Assembly (NCBI RefSeq): GCF_001021385.1
Contig: NZ_CP011773.1
Span: forward strand, 1,984,001 to 2,048,000
Direction: 5' to 3'
DNA from: Mycobacterium sp. EPa45
GTDB taxonomy: Bacteria; Actinomycetota; Actinomycetes; Mycobacteriales; Mycobacteriaceae
DNA length: 64,000 nt
In this document: positions 41,729 to 50,606 of the stretch, piece after piece
Numbering within the stretch: position 1 is the first letter of the stretch
How the letters are laid out: every line of letters begins with the position of its first letter
Notes under the pieces: generated by a model
Database searches by the model: none
The model's input: the letters and a program-made list of their open reading frames with translations, nothing else
What the model was told of the DNA's origin: nothing
Program-made: the position numbers and the translations under genes

Positions 41729-42391
41729 CTATGCGACCGAATCGCTTCCGATGAGCTCGTCGAGGTCGGGTAGGGGCTGCCGGCAGATCTCGTCCGCCTC
41801 GTCGGCGGGCAGGCCCAGCATGACCAGCACGCCGCGGGTCGCGCTATCGGAAGCCTCGGCGCTCTCGCGCTCGGGTTGAGTGCGTAGCAGCTGTCCCAAT
41901 CCCATCAAGGCGCCGGCCGCCACCGACAGGGCCAACTCCGGGTCGGTCACGGTGAATCGTCCGGCCTCCGCTGCGACGGTGATGTCCCGCAACGCCCGCG
42001 GGCCCAATCCACGGTCGGAGTGCATCAGGGTCAAACCGGTGTTGAGCAGTACCCGAGAGGTCTCCGGGCGCTGGCGAAACAAGCGGCCGACGATCCGAAA
42101 GCTGCGGGCGAACGTCAAGGCCGGATCCTCTCCGTCCACGGCGAGCTTGTCCAGTAGTTCGCCGATCGCATCCAGGATGTCGTTGACCGCGGCCTCGAAC
42201 AGCTGTTCCTTGCTGTCGAAATGGTTGTAGAACGACCCCATCCCGACGTCGGCCGCCTGCGTGATCTCGAGCACCGGCACGTTGAGCTTTCCGGCAGCGA
42301 TGAAGCCCTGAGCGGCGCGGACGAGCGCGTTGCGTGTTTGCGTTTTACGTCGCTCGAGGCGGTTTCCCGCCGTGGCCTGGGCCCCTGCCAT
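41729..42391 (-). CDS. TetR family regulator of second ring-cleavage module
   Basis: 220 residues from ATG 42391. HTH about 15-65 (TRNALVRAAQGFIAAGKLNV, ITQAADVGMGSFYNHFDSKEQL). Convergent with the previous TetR and divergent from the second extradiol dioxygenase. The 105-base gap holds direct repeats and a palindrome. The two TetRs are not close relatives in their visible sequence, so each module probably senses a different compound. Confidence 0.88.
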   Translation of the reverse strand: MAGAQATAGNRLERRKTQTRNALVRAAQGFIAAGKLNVPVLEITQAADVGMGSFYNHFDSKEQLFEAAVNDILDAIGELLDKLAVDGEDPALTFARSFRIVGRLFRQRPETSRVLLNTGLTLMHSDRGLGPRALRDITVAAEAGRFTVTDPELALSVAAGALMGLGQLLRTQPERESAEASDSATRGVLVMLGLPADEADEICRQPLPDLDELIGSDSVA

Positions 42392-42420
42392 GGGCAGATA
42401 GTAGCAGCAGAGCTCATTAC

Positions 42421-42478
42421 TGAGGATTTCGTCAGAAACCTTGACTGAGGATCCTCTCGTAAGTGATGATTTCGTCAG
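42421..42478. promoter_or_regulatory. Direct repeats and palindrome between TetR and dioxygenase genes
   Basis: TGAGGATTTCGTCAG (42421-42435) recurs as TGATGATTTCGTCAG (42464-42478), 14 of 15 bases, 43 bases apart or about four helical turns. Between them is the palindrome GAGGATCCTC (42447-42456). Probable multi-site TetR operator. Confidence 0.6.
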
Positions 42479-42496
42479 TTGAGGAGAGGAGGCGAA

Positions 42497-43630
42497 GTGA
42501 CCGAGCACCTCGACGCCCACAACGGCCTGCACAGCGAGCAGGGTGCACTGCGGGGCGAGCATCCTGGGCGATCGGACAACCCCGTCATCAAGGTGCGCGA
42601 CCTGGCCTGGCTGGAGTTCGAGAAGCCGGATCTGGAGCGTGCCGAAACGTTCGCCCGGGCATTCGGTTTCACGACGGTGCTGCGCACCGATCACGAGCTT
42701 GCGCTGCGCGGCACCGACGCGGGTTCGGTGTGCGTGATCATCCGGCGGGGGCCGCGGTCGCGATTCGTCGGGCCGGTGTTCGCCGCGCAGGACGTCGTGG
42801 ACGTCAAACGGCTTGCGGCCGCGGCCGGCAAGCCGACCGGCACGCTGCCGGAGACCCTCGGTGGTCTGGTGGTCGAACTCGTCGACCCGGGCGGGATGCC
42901 GGTGCGCGTCGTCGCCGGAATGCGCGAGCTGCCCGACCTTCCCGCTCAGCTCCCACATCGATTCAACTTCGGACGAGAACTGCTGCGCACGAACTCGACT
43001 CAACGACCGCCGCGTGAACCGGCACGCGTCCAGCGACTGGGGCATGTCGTGCTGCAGCGGACCCGCTACCGGCGCGCGCTCGACTGGTACCTCGACCACC
43101 TCGGATTGATCGTCAGCGACTTCTTGTACTACCCGGGCCAGCGCGAGCGCGGACCGACCATGAGTTTCATCCGCTGTGACCGCGGCTCGACGCCCGCCGA
43201 CCACCACACGCTGGCCATGGTGCTGGGACCTTCGGATCGTTACGTCCACTCCGCCTATCAGGTATGTGACCTCGACGCCCTGGCGGCCGGCGGAGAGTAT
43301 CTGCGCGAGAGCGGCTTCCACCGCTCGTGGGGCATCGGGCGTCATATCCAGGGGAGTCAGATCTTCGACTACTGGCGCGATCCGGACGGCTTCCTGGTCG
43401 AGCATTTCGCTGACGGCGACATGTTCGACAACACCCTCGAGCCGGGTTGGGCGCCAATGACGGCTTCCGGCCTTGCCCAATGGGGTCCGCCCGTCACGAA
43501 GGATTTCCTCGGGATCTCGCCCAGCAGGGAATCACTACGCGAGATGCGCTCAATGGTGAGCGCCATCCGTCACGACACCGAATTCGACCTCACCCGCCTG
43601 CGGGGACTACTGAAAGTGACACGCTCATGA
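42497..43630 (+). CDS. Type I extradiol dioxygenase, second module
   Basis: 377 residues from GTG 42497, preceded by GAGGAGAGGAGGCGA. Two VOC domains; iron ligands H183 (LGHVVLQ), H251 (YVHSAYQVCD) and E302 (FLVEHFADG). Second-sphere H236/H237, H283 and Y292 are present, so it should be active. It has an extra N-terminal 30 residues and a C-terminal tail of about 65 residues compared with BphC. Ring cleavage of a catechol different from that of the first module is likely. Confidence 0.9.
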   Translation: MTEHLDAHNGLHSEQGALRGEHPGRSDNPVIKVRDLAWLEFEKPDLERAETFARAFGFTTVLRTDHELALRGTDAGSVCVIIRRGPRSRFVGPVFAAQDVVDVKRLAAAAGKPTGTLPETLGGLVVELVDPGGMPVRVVAGMRELPDLPAQLPHRFNFGRELLRTNSTQRPPREPARVQRLGHVVLQRTRYRRALDWYLDHLGLIVSDFLYYPGQRERGPTMSFIRCDRGSTPADHHTLAMVLGPSDRYVHSAYQVCDLDALAAGGEYLRESGFHRSWGIGRHIQGSQIFDYWRDPDGFLVEHFADGDMFDNTLEPGWAPMTASGLAQWGPPVTKDFLGISPSRESLREMRSMVSAIRHDTEFDLTRLRGLLKVTRS

Positions 43631-44565
43631 GCATTTCGGTCTATCGCACCGTCGACGGATGGTGGGCCGGCTCGGCCGACTCCGTTGCCCGAGTCGACAC
43701 CGCGGCATCGACAACCGCTCAACTGCTGGCCGACCGGGCGGCCCTCGAAGCCGCGGGCACCAGCACCGACACGGTGCCGACGTCGACGCTCGAGCTGCTG
43801 TCTCCGATCACCGCGCCATGTCGGGTGATCGCGCAGATGACGAACTTCGCGTCCCATGTCATTGACACCGGTGGCAACCCGAAAACCGTGCCGCTGACGT
43901 TCTTCCGGAAGTCCTCGGCATCGATCACCGGACCGTACGGCGACATCGTCAAACCTGCTCACGTCCGGTTGCTGGACTACGAAGTGGAGATCGGCCTGGT
44001 GATCGGACGAGACCTCCCGGTCGGCACCACCATCACCGCGGACAACCTCGCCGACTACGTCTGCGGGGCCGTGGTCACCAACGACGTGTCCGCGCGGGAT
44101 GTGCAGCTGACCAAAACGCAGTTCTACGAGGCGAAGTCGTACCCCGGCTTCACTCCGGTCGGCCCGGCGCTGGTGCTTCTCGACGCCGACGAGTTGACGC
44201 GCTTCGACGAATTGCGCCTGCAACTCAAAGTCAACGGCCAACAGCGGCAGGACAGCACGGTCAAGACCGACATGATCTATCGGCCGGCGGAGGCGCTCGC
44301 CGCGCTGACCCGCTTTCAAGACCTCGCCGCCGGTGACCTGATATTGACCGGAACCCCGGTCGGCACGGCACTGTCCGCACCTCCGAAGGCGGTTCAGAAG
44401 ATCGTCGGGCTGCTGCCCGACGATCTGAAGTGGAAGCTGTTCTTCAAGGGGCAGGCCAAGAATCCCAAGTATCTGCGCGACGGTGATGTCGTCGAGGCGA
44501 CTGTCGGAACCGACGATGGCAAGATCGACCTCGGAACCCAGCGCAACGGAGTCAAATTCGCATGA
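43627..44565 (+). CDS. Fumarylacetoacetate hydrolase (FAH) family protein
   Basis: 312 residues, ATGA overlap. FAH core: YEVEIGLVIGRDLP (metal Glu), VVTNDVSARDVQ, KSYPGFTPVGPALV, DLILTGTPVGTALS. Members are hydrolases or decarboxylases of ring-cleavage products, e.g. 2-hydroxypentadienoate hydratases or acylpyruvases. In this module it takes the place that a C-C hydrolase holds in the other, so it may cleave the ring-opened product. Confidence 0.9.
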   Translation: MSISVYRTVDGWWAGSADSVARVDTAASTTAQLLADRAALEAAGTSTDTVPTSTLELLSPITAPCRVIAQMTNFASHVIDTGGNPKTVPLTFFRKSSASITGPYGDIVKPAHVRLLDYEVEIGLVIGRDLPVGTTITADNLADYVCGAVVTNDVSARDVQLTKTQFYEAKSYPGFTPVGPALVLLDADELTRFDELRLQLKVNGQQRQDSTVKTDMIYRPAEALAALTRFQDLAAGDLILTGTPVGTALSAPPKAVQKIVGLLPDDLKWKLFFKGQAKNPKYLRDGDVVEATVGTDDGKIDLGTQRNGVKFA

Positions 44566-46106
44566 GCGCTCTGCCCACCTTCGTGCCCGTGGTGATCGTC
44601 GGTGCTGGGCCGACAGGCATCGCGGCTGCGACCAAGCTCGCGCAGTACGGCATCCATTGCCTGCTGCTCGATCGGTGGGCCGATGTCTATCCCCAACCGC
44701 GGGCCGTCCACCTCGACGACGAAGTGTTCCGTCTGCTGGCGGGATTGGGAATCGCCGAGGAGTTTGCGGCGATCTCGCGGCCGACCCGGGGATTGCAGCT
44801 TCGTGATCCGGCGATGCGCGTGCTGGCCGAGTTCCGCCGCGAAGGCCGTTCCAGCGCCAATGGCTACCCGCAGGCCAATATGTTCGACCAGCCAGAGCTC
44901 GAACGGCTGCTGCGAAACAACCTCAAGAAGTATCCGGAAGCCGTCTTGCGGGGCAATGCCGAGGTGGTCGAAGCCGTTCAGGTCAGCACCGATCGCGTCC
45001 GTGTTGCCTTCACCGACCGGCTCAGCGGCGAGCAGCACACCGTGGATGCGCGATACGTCCTCGGCTGCGACGGTGCGAACAGTCTGGTGCGCAGGGCTAT
45101 CGGGGCCCGCATGGAGGATCTGAAGTTCGAACAGCGCTGGCTGGTCGCCGACGTGTCGACAGACGCCGACCTGCGCCAGTGGGACGGCGTACACCAGGTG
45201 TGCGACCCGTATCGCGCCGCCACATATATGCGGATCGGGTCGGACCGTTATCGCTGGGAGTTCCGCCTGCGTGACGGCGAAACCGCCGACACCTACTGCA
45301 CACTCTCGGCGCTGTATCCACTGATTCGGCCCTGGGTTGAACGTGTGGCCGTCGATGACCTCCATCTGGTGCGGGTCGCCGAATACACCTTCCGTGCTCA
45401 GGTCGCCACGCGGTGGCGCCGGTCGAACATGTTCATCCTCGGCGATGCCGCGCACCTGACCCCGCCGTTCATCGGCCAGGGTATGGGTGCCGGGCTTCGC
45501 GACGCGACGAACCTGGCGTGGAAACTGGCCGGTGTGGTCAACGGCTGGTGGCCCGACACAATGCTCGATAGTTACGAGGTCGAGCGAAAACCGCACGCTC
45601 GCAAGCTGATCCGACTCGCGCTTGCTGTCGGCGCGGCGATGACGGCTGGCGGGCGCGCCGGAGACGCGCTGCGCCGGATCGTGGTGCCTCGGTTGCATCT
45701 GATACCCGGTGCGCGCGGCAAGATCGTGGGCAGCGCAACCCCGGCACTGCGCAGCAGTGCGCTCGTGGTTCGTTCGCGGGGGCTGCGACAGCTGGCCGGA
45801 AGGCTGTGTCCGAATCCGCTTATGCCCGACGGCAAGCGATTCGACGAGATCGTTGGCCACCGATTCGCCGTGGTCACCACCGAGTCGCTCAAGCCCTCTC
45901 AACGCGATGACATGGATCACCGAGGTGCGGTGGTGATTTCGGCACGTCCCGGGTCGGAGTTGGCGATGTGGCTGCGGGGCGGGAGAGCTGGCGCCGCGGT
46001 GGTGAGGCCCGACCGGACTGTGTTCCTGGCGGGCCGCGTTCTGTCCGACGTGCTCGATGCGGTACCGGCGTTCGGGCCGCAGTCAGCTCACGGCTCTGGC
46101 CAGTAG
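44562..46106 (+). CDS. FAD-dependent aromatic hydroxylase (MhpA-like), second module
   Basis: 514 residues, ATGA overlap. FAD motif VVIVGAGPTGIAAAT, DG motif LGCDGANSLVRRA, and GD motif FILGDAAHLTPPFIGQGM. Hydroxylates the ring ahead of cleavage by the dioxygenase two genes upstream. Its 3' end overlaps the convergent FecB-like gene by 24 bases. Clearly diverged from the first MhpA-like protein. Confidence 0.92.
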   Translation: MSALPTFVPVVIVGAGPTGIAAATKLAQYGIHCLLLDRWADVYPQPRAVHLDDEVFRLLAGLGIAEEFAAISRPTRGLQLRDPAMRVLAEFRREGRSSANGYPQANMFDQPELERLLRNNLKKYPEAVLRGNAEVVEAVQVSTDRVRVAFTDRLSGEQHTVDARYVLGCDGANSLVRRAIGARMEDLKFEQRWLVADVSTDADLRQWDGVHQVCDPYRAATYMRIGSDRYRWEFRLRDGETADTYCTLSALYPLIRPWVERVAVDDLHLVRVAEYTFRAQVATRWRRSNMFILGDAAHLTPPFIGQGMGAGLRDATNLAWKLAGVVNGWWPDTMLDSYEVERKPHARKLIRLALAVGAAMTAGGRAGDALRRIVVPRLHLIPGARGKIVGSATPALRSSALVVRSRGLRQLAGRLCPNPLMPDGKRFDEIVGHRFAVVTTESLKPSQRDDMDHRGAVVISARPGSELAMWLRGGRAGAAVVRPDRTVFLAGRVLSDVLDAVPAFGPQSAHGSGQ

Positions 46107-47048
46107 CGGTGGTAGCTGATCGGCCACCAGCGGAAAGGACAGCGGCGAGGTGAACGCGATGGCGCCGGACTGCTCCCTGGTGGTGAAGACATTGCGGTTG
46201 CCGAACGCTGCTACGGCGGGAATTGCTTGTAGCGCAGCGATATCCGCGTCACCCTCGGTACGCCACAGCAGCACGTCGACGCCACCCAGCGCGGCGTCGA
46301 TCTGGTCGAGTGGGATATAGGCGCGATCATCGTCGGCGTGACCGAACGCGTCGAGCGTGGCGGGGATGACGAAGCCCATCTGAGTGAGCCATTCGGTCTT
46401 CCAGCCGGCTCGGGTCGCGATGGCGCTGTCTTGCCACCGCGTCGAGCCCTGCAGCGAGGCGATCGACTTGCCCTGAAACTGTGGAAACGTCCTGGCGACA
46501 TTGGTGAAAGCGGCGTCGATCGCCTCGATTTGAGACTTCATCGCTTCGGGCCGAAATACCGCCTGGGCGATCGCGGTCGACTGTTGCTTCCAGGATTCGA
46601 AGAACGGCACCGCGCCCGACTGGGGGATGGTCGGGGCGATCGCCGAGAGCCGTTGGTAGGAGGTGGCATCGACACCCGCGTTGGCGGCCACGATGAGATC
46701 GGGTTTCAGCGCGGCGATTCGGTCGATCTGGATGCCGTTGGCCAGGCTCAGCACCGTCGGCTGGGCCCCACCGAGGCGGGGCTGCGCCCACGGCCAGACC
46801 GCATACGGTTGATTGCCGAACCACTCGGTTGTCGCCACCGGGACGACGCCGAGCGCGAGCAGATCGTCCTGCTCGGTGAAGCCGGCGCTGACGACGCGTC
46901 GCGGCGGTGCCGCGATGTGCGTACTACCGAACGCGTGAGTGACGGTGACCCCGCCCGGGGCCGCCGAAGCGGTGGCCGCCGAGACGACTGCGAGCCCGGT
47001 CGTGGCAGCCAGTTCGATAAAGCCCCGTCTGCTCAACTCCGAGTGCAC
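46083..47048 (-). CDS. Iron-siderophore ABC transporter substrate-binding protein (FecB-like)
   Basis: 321 residues with a Tat-type signal SRRGFIELAATTGLAVVSA and cleavage around ASA. Class III periplasmic-binding fold: VSAGFTEQDDLLALGVVPVA, IAALKPDLIVAANAGV, LDQIDAALGGVDVLL. Binds a ferric siderophore at the cell surface. No permease or ATPase gene is next to it. Divergent from an MFS gene 71 bases away; no iron-box is evident. Confidence 0.88.
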   Translation of the reverse strand: MHSELSRRGFIELAATTGLAVVSAATASAAPGGVTVTHAFGSTHIAAPPRRVVSAGFTEQDDLLALGVVPVATTEWFGNQPYAVWPWAQPRLGGAQPTVLSLANGIQIDRIAALKPDLIVAANAGVDATSYQRLSAIAPTIPQSGAVPFFESWKQQSTAIAQAVFRPEAMKSQIEAIDAAFTNVARTFPQFQGKSIASLQGSTRWQDSAIATRAGWKTEWLTQMGFVIPATLDAFGHADDDRAYIPLDQIDAALGGVDVLLWRTEGDADIAALQAIPAVAAFGNRNVFTTREQSGAIAFTSPLSFPLVADQLPPLLARAVS

Positions 47049-47107
47049 GGCGACTCCTGTCTCGAGGTCATTGGGACGACTGCCGTAACGGTACAGCTGA
47101 TCGGCCG

Positions 47108-47113
47108 TATCGT
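47108..47113 (+). promoter_or_regulatory. -10 element TATCGT of a likely leaderless promoter
   Basis: TATCGT is followed by six bases and the GTG start at 47120, with no ribosome-binding site. Same spacing as the other leaderless candidates in the window. Confidence 0.45.
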
Positions 47114-47119
47114 GATGCG

Positions 47120-48481
47120 GTGAAACGATGGGGCTCCCGCTGGATACTGGCCGCGGTGTCGATCGCCCTGTTCTGCGTCCAGATCGACTACTTCGCCGTC
47201 AATCTGGCGCTGCCGAGGATCGCCGCCGATCTGGACACCACCACGACCGATCTGCAATGGGTCATCAGCGTCTACATGCTCACGCTCGGCGCATTCATGG
47301 TGCCGGCTGGGCGGATTGGCGACATCTTCGGCCGGCGCCGCGCGCTCTTGACCGGTATCGCCGTGTTCGGAGTCGCATCAGTCTGCTGCGCACTGGCCCC
47401 CAGCGCCGTGGTGCTGATCGCCGCCCGCGCCGCACAGGGTATCGGCGCCGCCTTGATCTTTCCGGTCTCGGTCAGCGTGTTGACGAATGCTTATCCGGCT
47501 GAGCAATCAAGCCGCGCAATCGGTCTGGCGTACGGGATCGCCGGTCTTGGAAATGCGGCCGGCCCGGTTGTCGGTGGCATTCTGACCGACACCCTGGGGT
47601 GGCGAGCGGTGTTCTGGTTGCTGGTCCCGTTCGCTCTGGTGTCACTGATCCTTGGTGCGCTGGCGATCCCGGAGACATTCGACCACACGGTTCCGCGTCG
47701 GTTGGATCTGGTGGGTCTCGCGTTGATCACCACCGGGGTCGGGCTCTTCACGCTGACCGTCGATCGCGCGCCCTCCTGGGGATGGACGTCGGTGGCCACG
47801 ATCGGCGCCGCCGTCGCGTCGCTGGCGCTGCTTGGCGTTTTTGTCTTCGCCGAACGCCGGACTCGCTGGCCGCTGTTGGATCTCTCGCTGCTGAGCAACG
47901 CGAGGTTCGTGGTCTTGGTCGCCGCGGGCACCGTGGCCAACATCGCCTACGCGGTGACGGTGTTCCTATCGACGCTCAATCTCCAACAGGTCCGTGGACT
48001 GAGCCCGCTTGCGGCCGGGCTGATGTTCCTCGGCCCGTCGGCCGGCGCGGCACTGGGCGGCGTCATCTCGGGTCGTCTCGCGACGCGTCATGCCCCCGCC
48101 ACGGTGATGGGCGTCGGATGCACAGCCGCGGCAGTGGCGTTGGCGGCGCTGGCTGCTGCGGCCAACCCGGTGCTGTACGTCGCCGCGCTGACCGCATGCG
48201 GGTTCACGATGGGATTGGTGTACGCCTTCACGACGGTCGCAACGCAGACCGTTGTGGCACCGCAACGCGCCGGCGAGGCCGCCGGAGTCACGCTGACCTT
48301 TCTCGTCACGATCGCCGGAGTCGGGGTGGCGGTCGCCGGGACGTCACTGGAAGTGTTGCAGCGCAATGGTTTCAGTACCGGCGGTGGCATCGGCACGATA
48401 CTGGCGATCATCGCAGCCCCGCTGTTGGTGGCGGGGCTCGCCGTCCTCATGCGGGCGCGGCAGGCACGGCAAGCTAGTTGA
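47120..48481 (+). CDS. MFS drug/metabolite exporter (DHA2-like)
   Basis: 453 residues from a GTG. About 12-14 membrane segments; motif A GRIGDIFGRRRAL in the first cytoplasmic loop and motif C GLGNAAGPVVGGILTD mark a proton-driven exporter of the DHA2 (EmrB/QacA) type. Substrate unknown. Next to the FecB gene it could export a siderophore, but this is guesswork. It ends eight bases inside the convergent VanX-like gene. Confidence 0.9.
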   Translation: MKRWGSRWILAAVSIALFCVQIDYFAVNLALPRIAADLDTTTTDLQWVISVYMLTLGAFMVPAGRIGDIFGRRRALLTGIAVFGVASVCCALAPSAVVLIAARAAQGIGAALIFPVSVSVLTNAYPAEQSSRAIGLAYGIAGLGNAAGPVVGGILTDTLGWRAVFWLLVPFALVSLILGALAIPETFDHTVPRRLDLVGLALITTGVGLFTLTVDRAPSWGWTSVATIGAAVASLALLGVFVFAERRTRWPLLDLSLLSNARFVVLVAAGTVANIAYAVTVFLSTLNLQQVRGLSPLAAGLMFLGPSAGAALGGVISGRLATRHAPATVMGVGCTAAAVALAALAAAANPVLYVAALTACGFTMGLVYAFTTVATQTVVAPQRAGEAAGVTLTFLVTIAGVGVAVAGTSLEVLQRNGFSTGGGIGTILAIIAAPLLVAGLAVLMRARQARQAS

Positions 48482-49142
48482 CCGGCACGTCGAGAATGGG
48501 GCGCTGGACCCCGGCGCCGGGGCCGTCGAAATGCCACCACTCACCGGAGTAGACGGCCAGTCCACCAGCGGCCATTGCTGTGCGCAGCCGGGCGCGGTTG
48601 GCCTGAGCCGTGGCGCTGACCCCGTCGGTGGCAAATGCCTGCGCATGGGCGGAGAAGTCGTCGAAATCAGTGCCCATGTCGACCAGTTGCCCGCGCTCGG
48701 CAATCGTCACGTCGACTGAACGACCCGCCTCGTGGCTGCGCGCGTACGGGCCGGGTTTGGCCACCCATGCCGGGTTGGGTACCGCCTCGAACATCCGCAC
48801 CTGGACATCGTGCGGGCGGTAGCAGTCCCAGAACACCAGGACATCGCCCTGTGCCCGCAGAGTCTCGGCGGCCTTCGCCAGCCCTGGCGCCATCGAATCG
48901 TGCACCAGGCAGCGCGCGTCCGCCGGATACAGCGGCGCACCGACAAAGTTGTGCGGCGTCGCGTAGCGCAAGTCGATCAGAGCGTCGGGCACCACTGCGC
49001 GCACGTCCACGAATCCGGCCGCGGCGGCTTGCGGAGTGACCGGCGGGACATCACCGCCCGGGAGGGCGTGGACCGGTGCCGCCGCTCCCATCGGGGCCGA
49101 CAAGATCGCCGTGATGGTCAACAGACCGCGGAGGACCCGCAC
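48474..49142 (-). CDS. D-alanyl-D-alanine dipeptidase (VanX family, M15D)
   Basis: 222 residues from GTG 49142, one base after the ANTAR gene stop; this start opens on a signal peptide (LLTITAILSAPMGAAAPVHA). Zinc motifs: SHEAGRSVDVTIA (His, Asp) and GEWWHFDG (Glu, His). Secreted VanX/DdpX-like enzymes hydrolyse D-Ala-D-Ala. Here it is exported rather than cytoplasmic, so recycling of peptidoglycan fragments is more likely than vancomycin resistance. Confidence 0.88.
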   Translation of the reverse strand: MRVLRGLLTITAILSAPMGAAAPVHALPGGDVPPVTPQAAAAGFVDVRAVVPDALIDLRYATPHNFVGAPLYPADARCLVHDSMAPGLAKAAETLRAQGDVLVFWDCYRPHDVQVRMFEAVPNPAWVAKPGPYARSHEAGRSVDVTIAERGQLVDMGTDFDDFSAHAQAFATDGVSATAQANRARLRTAMAAGGLAVYSGEWWHFDGPGAGVQRPILDVPVN

Positions 49143-49143
49143 C

Positions 49144-49836
49144 TCAGGGCTGCGCCTGCTGCGGATTCCCGATCCGCCGGTCGGCGGTGAGCAGCAAGTT
49201 GTCGTAGGCCGATCGCGGCGGCGACGCCTCGAACTGAGACAGGGCGACGAAATCGGCGACCACCTGATCGGCGAGGAGCCGGAGTTTGATGTTGGCCTCC
49301 TGGGAACGCCAGCGCAGCAGGTCGAATGCGGCCTGCGAATCAATGCCGTACACAACCATCAGCATGCCCTTGGCCTGTTCGATGGTCGCCCGGTTCTCGG
49401 CGATCTCGGCGATCGCCTCGGTGAACTGCTTCTGGTTGCGGTCTTCAATGGGCGTGACGTCGACGTAGAAGCCCTTGGTGCCGATCACCTCGCCGCTTTC
49501 GTCCTGCAGCTTGTCGGCCACCACGATCACGTGGTGGATCCGGCCGGTGGTGTCCACGATCCGGTGTCGGGTGCTGAAGGCCTGGTGGTGGCGGCGCACA
49601 TTGTCCAGGGTGGTCGCCACCTGCTGATAGTCATCGGGATGCTTGTGCGACAGCACCAGCTCCGTGGTCGGCGACACCGTGCCGGGCTCGTAACCGTGCA
49701 TGAGCTGCACCTCGTCCGACCACTCCCAGCGTTCGTCGTCGAAGTAGAACCGGAATTGCCCCGCCAGTTGCGGACGCGCGTCGGCCACGTCGTAGCCGTC
49801 ATCACCGTTCGGTGCCGGATCCTCGTCCGCAACCAT
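49144..49836 (-). CDS. PAS and ANTAR domain regulator
   Basis: 230 residues from ATG 49836 (GCGAGGGGTG upstream). PAS domain about 15-125 (AGQFRFYFDDERWEWSDEVQ, MHGYEPGTVSPTTEL, HRIVDTTGRIHHVIVVADKL), then ANTAR at about 130-195 (AEIAENRATIEQAKGMLMVV, GIDSQAAFDLLRWRS). ANTAR proteins bind two-hairpin RNA elements and prevent termination. No target motif is visible near this gene. ATG 49953 is a longer alternative. Confidence 0.88.
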   Translation of the reverse strand: MVADEDPAPNGDDGYDVADARPQLAGQFRFYFDDERWEWSDEVQLMHGYEPGTVSPTTELVLSHKHPDDYQQVATTLDNVRRHHQAFSTRHRIVDTTGRIHHVIVVADKLQDESGEVIGTKGFYVDVTPIEDRNQKQFTEAIAEIAENRATIEQAKGMLMVVYGIDSQAAFDLLRWRSQEANIKLRLLADQVVADFVALSQFEASPPRSAYDNLLLTADRRIGNPQQAQP

Positions 49837-50040
49837 TGACACCCCTCGCCCCAACAACCCTTGGTTGTCTCCCTGCACAGATGCCGCAGCAGGCCGGACG
49901 CCGAAGAGTGCCGTGTAGGCAGAACCCATCGCCGTCCCAGGTTCTGCGGGCAACGATTTTTGTACTACGACACCCGGTGTCTTTTCAAGCGGACGTGCCA
50001 GTCGCGACGTGCCACGCGAGGGTTCTGGGACTGAGGTGAC

Positions 50041-50087
50041 ACCAGTGACAGATGTAACGAAACGCCGTCGGCGTCGAAATCACTGGT
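50041..50087 (+). repeat. Nested inverted repeat in leader of secreted protein
   Basis: Outer arms ACCAGTGA (50041-50048) and TCACTGGT (50080-50087) are perfect. Inside lies ACGCCG-T-CGGCGT (50062-50074). It sits in the 188-base gap upstream of the secreted protein at 50142. If transcribed it would form a two-part hairpin; it could also be a protein site. Confidence 0.5.
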
Positions 50088-50141
50088 ACAGGGCGTTCAC
50101 GCCACGGGGACGCCGCCCTGCGAGCCGAGGATGACACGACG

Positions 50142-50606
50142 GTGACGATCACGACGAATGCAGCTGTCTGGGTGCGTCGCACCTCACTCGGTCTCGGCGC
50201 GTTGGGCGTTTGGGCCGCCGTCCTCGCAGTTCCGGTGGCCGCCGCCGACCCGTCTGATCCCGCTGATCCGCCGGCCCCGGCGGTGGTAACCGGCGACGCC
50301 GGCGCCCAGCAGGCTCCGGTACCGGTTCAGCATCTCTCCAGCCCGGACAACCTGCCCCCCGGCACCACCTCGACGGACGTGCCGCCGCAGGGCCGGCTGG
50401 GCTACTGGCGCGACCTGTTACATGCCATGCGCACCCAGCAGGTGTCCGGCGGTGACGCGCTCTTACTGCTGACCCAGCGTCCGCTCGACGCCAATGCCGC
50501 GCCCCCGCCCGGCATGTCGTCGACCCCGACGGGGCCGGTCGGGACGTCGGCCGTGCCGCCCGCGGCCGATCCGCCCGCGGCCGATCCGGGTGCGCAGGCA
50601 GGCTAA
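50142..50606 (+). CDS. Proline-rich secreted protein, unknown function
   Basis: 154 residues from a GTG. Signal peptide about 12-35 (SLGLGALGVWAAVLAVPVAAA). The rest is rich in Pro and Ala, with a short conserved-looking stretch RLGYWRDLLHAMRTQQVSGGDALLLL. No family recognised. Its end overlaps the convergent SulP gene by four bases. Confidence 0.75.
   Translation: MTITTNAAVWVRRTSLGLGALGVWAAVLAVPVAAADPSDPADPPAPAVVTGDAGAQQAPVPVQHLSSPDNLPPGTTSTDVPPQGRLGYWRDLLHAMRTQQVSGGDALLLLTQRPLDANAAPPPGMSSTPTGPVGTSAVPPAADPPAADPGAQAG

Noticed and set aside
44394..45920. A 508-residue minus-strand open frame across the second flavin hydroxylase
   Set aside because: The plus strand encodes the FAD hydroxylase with all motifs; the antisense frame has no signature.
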